A stretch of 64,000 bases of DNA from Aquatica leii (taxonomy: Eukaryota > Arthropoda > Insecta > Coleoptera > Lampyridae). The translations under genes and the position numbers were made by a program. Every line of letters begins with the position of its first letter. The first letter of the stretch is position 1. The notes below the pieces were generated by a model that did no database searches, was not told the DNA's origin, and worked only from the letters and a program-made list of their open reading frames with translations. Shown piece after piece: positions 62,100 to 64,000 of the stretch. Location: positions 129,598,545 to 129,662,544 of the forward strand of contig CM069433.1 of assembly GCA_035610365.1 (NCBI GenBank), read 5' to 3'.

Positions 62100-62960
62100 C
62101 TTCTAAACGAGGAAGTAAAAATGCTTTGCTAGATATTGGGTCATGTGATTTACACATTGTGCACAACGTCAGATACAGCTCCCTTATTCCGACGACGTTG
62201 TATCAGAAATATAATTACCACCCAATTAGGACTAACACATATTAGTCAAGGTATTACCTCTTTCAGTGATGCATTTGATTTTTTTATATGTAATGAAATT
62301 TATAGTGTTCTTATTACTAAAACAAATCGAAAGGCGCATTCTGTTTATGATCTTTTGAATAAAAATTAGTAAGAAGGAACCCTTTTGGAAAAGAGATCAT
62401 TTCTAAGATTGTTGTTACTGGCTGGTTGCTATCTAGCAATATCTGAGGCTATGGTAGAAGTGTGGGGCAACAATAATGCTCCATTTAAGGACCAGTATTC
62501 TCTGCAACTATGCTTTGTGACAGATTTAAAGAATTGTTCAGATTTATACGATTTGATAATTTTGAAACACGTGTAGAACGTCGGATATTAAGTAAACTGG
62601 CAGTCTTTGAAGATGTATTTAGTGTTTTTGTAGATAACTGTAATCCTAATTGCAAACTTGCAAAACAGTTGGTACCATTCCGAGGAAGATGTCAATTTAA
62701 GGTTTATATGAAATCAAATCCTGATGAGTATGGTCTGAAAATCAGGATTATAGTTGACATTAAAAATATCTATACATGTAATTTGCAAGTATACTGTGGC
62801 ATGATAGGATATACTCCCAAAAAAGAACAAAAGCAAAAGAGTGGTCTTAGACCTAATAAATCAACTTGGTCACGGTTATAGAATTACGACTGATTTCTTT
62901 ACGTCCTTGCAGTTGTCTAAAGAAATATTGAAATACAGTAAAAAATGTAACCTCCAATAT
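62100..62960 (+). pseudogene. piggyBac transposase 2, different subfamily, cut off by copia
   Basis: Blocks: FRFIRFDNFETRVERR, KQLVPFRGRCQFKVYMKSNP, IRIIVDIKNIYTCNLQVYCG (second Asp) and HGYRITTDFFTSLQLSKEIL (third Asp). The residue before the QLVPFRG block that should be the first catalytic Asp is lost. The sequence stops being piggyBac-like near 62960, where copia sequence begins on the other strand. N-terminal region (62136-62500) is weak. Confidence 0.75.
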
Positions 62961-64000
62961 CCAACAAAAATTGTCTTTTTTGCTCTTGCTTCTAATTTAT
63001 TACCTTTTGGTAAAACTGTATACCATGCGCGACATCCAAATATTCTAAGTTTACTAAGGTCATTTCTGCCGTGCCATAATTCTGAAGGTGTCTGACCTCT
63101 TGGAAGTGCGGAAGTTGGAGTTCTGTTTAGTTCATAGGCAGAACATCTCAGAGCTTCTACCCATAAGAATTTCGGTATGCCTGAATCTAATATTTTTGTT
63201 CTGACCATATCTAATAGTGTACGGTTCATCCGCTCAGATTTACCATTGATTTGAGGACTGCATGGCATTGTATATTCTAGAATAACTCCACTTTGCTTAC
63301 AATAATGTTTGAAACTTTTTGACAAGAATTCACCTCCGTTGTCTAACCTAAGACGTTTTATTTTTACATTATGTTGCCTTTCAACTTCTGCAATATACTC
63401 TCTTAAGTCTTCTTCCGCCTCATTCTTATTTTTCAGAATTTTTATTACAACAAAGTGAGAAAAATCATCCAAAATTGTTTGAAAATATTTGCCCCCATCT
63501 ATGCTGCATGGATTTATTGGTCCACAAATATCGTTATGAATGAGTTCGCCTATAGTCTTTGAATAGTTTAAATTTTCTTCGAATGGAAGTCTAGTACCTT
63601 TTCCTTCAAAACATGTGAAACAATTTTAATCGGAAACCTTTAAACCCAATTGTAATAATGCATCTTTTCTAACATGCCCTAACCTCCTGTGGCAAATATC
63701 TTCATCTAACGCTACATAACATTCCTCGGCTTTGTCAAAAACACTATCTATATTTAATGCATACAACCCATTTTTATTTTCACATATTAATGTGCAGTTA
63801 TTTACATTAATTGTAGTAATTTCCTTTTCTAAAATTATTTTGTTGCCTTTTGATGTAATGTTTGAAGCAGAAATCAAATTATGTTTTATTTTTGGGACTA
63901 TTGATGCTTCAATACATATAATTTGACCTTGACATCTTGCTTTTAACGTTCCTATCTTATTAGATTTTAAATTTTCACCATTAGCTATATGAATGTTACT
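62961..64000 (-). pseudogene. Copia retrotransposon, GAG-pre-integrase and integrase, partial
   Basis: Reading from the window edge: LISASNITSKGNKI, then CHRRLGHVRKDAL (pre-integrase zinc motif). After a TAA at 63626-63628 comes CFEGKGTRLPF, then GELIHNDICGPI and LDDFSHFVV (Asp), RLRLDNGGEFLSK (Asp) and NGKSERMNRTLLD (Glu). Further on are FLWVEALRCSAYELNRTPT and KTIFVGY. The three catalytic residues are intact. RT and RNase H are missing because copia similarity ends at about 62961 against piggyBac 2. The 5' part extends beyond 64000. Confidence 0.88.

Noticed and set aside
1-64000. Bacterial, phage or CRISPR system
   Set aside because: Introns, poly(A) signals and metazoan transposon families rule this out; no spacer array was seen.

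Overview
The window looks like AT-rich insect nuclear DNA, possibly from a beetle, although nothing here fixes the order. Support comes from GT-AG introns, AATAAA signals and an RR-1 cuticle protein gene with a TATA box. Almost everything else is transposon remains. Two host-type genes are visible: a HECT ubiquitin-ligase gene at the left edge (74-2356, apparently damaged) and a complete three-exon cuticle protein gene (53429-54188).

Layout. 1-2.4 kb: HECT gene. 3.0-5.3 kb: a two-exon integrase-like transposase on the minus strand whose intron holds an inverted repeat (4315-4667). 6.1-7.3 kb: LINE fragment. 7.3-7.8 kb: Tc1-like relic. 10.39-13.28 kb: PIF/Harbinger element 1. 14.2-15.1 kb: GIY-YIG and Tnp2-like scraps. 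15.3-18.0 kb: hAT relic. 19.1-19.6 kb: copia scrap and a MITE. 22.0-29.66 kb: three transposons nested inside one another. 33-35 kb: pogo relic. 35.0-37.0 kb: HARBI1-like and piggyBac relics. 37.01-40.75 kb: Harbinger element 2, inserted in a second copy of the 4.3 kb inverted repeat. 42.4-46.5 kb: two pogo-like relics around a LINE scrap. 46.9-49.3 kb: small relics. 49.3-51.65 kb: 5'-truncated I-like LINE. 53.4-54.3 kb: cuticle gene. 55.4-58.4 kb: transposase, gypsy and BEL scraps. 58.9-63.0 kb: two piggyBac elements. 63.0-64.0 kb: copia running off the window.

The most interesting structure is the nest at 22-29.7 kb. A hAT element is split by an element with CAC/GTG ends and a GG target duplication that carries a DUF4806-type gene. 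That gene is in turn split by an EnSpm-like element (imperfect 14-bp terminal repeats) that has an accessory gene and an internally deleted Tnp2-like transposase. The second is the Harbinger pair: both have 3-bp AAT/ATT duplications and the convergent transposase plus SANT/coiled-coil layout. Element 2 sits inside a repeat with hammerhead-ribozyme-like core boxes.

Most transposon genes carry stops, frameshifts or lost catalytic residues, so the region looks like a graveyard rather than an active cluster. No operons, CRISPR arrays or complete tRNA/rRNA genes were seen. All family names come from motif recognition by eye, without database searches.
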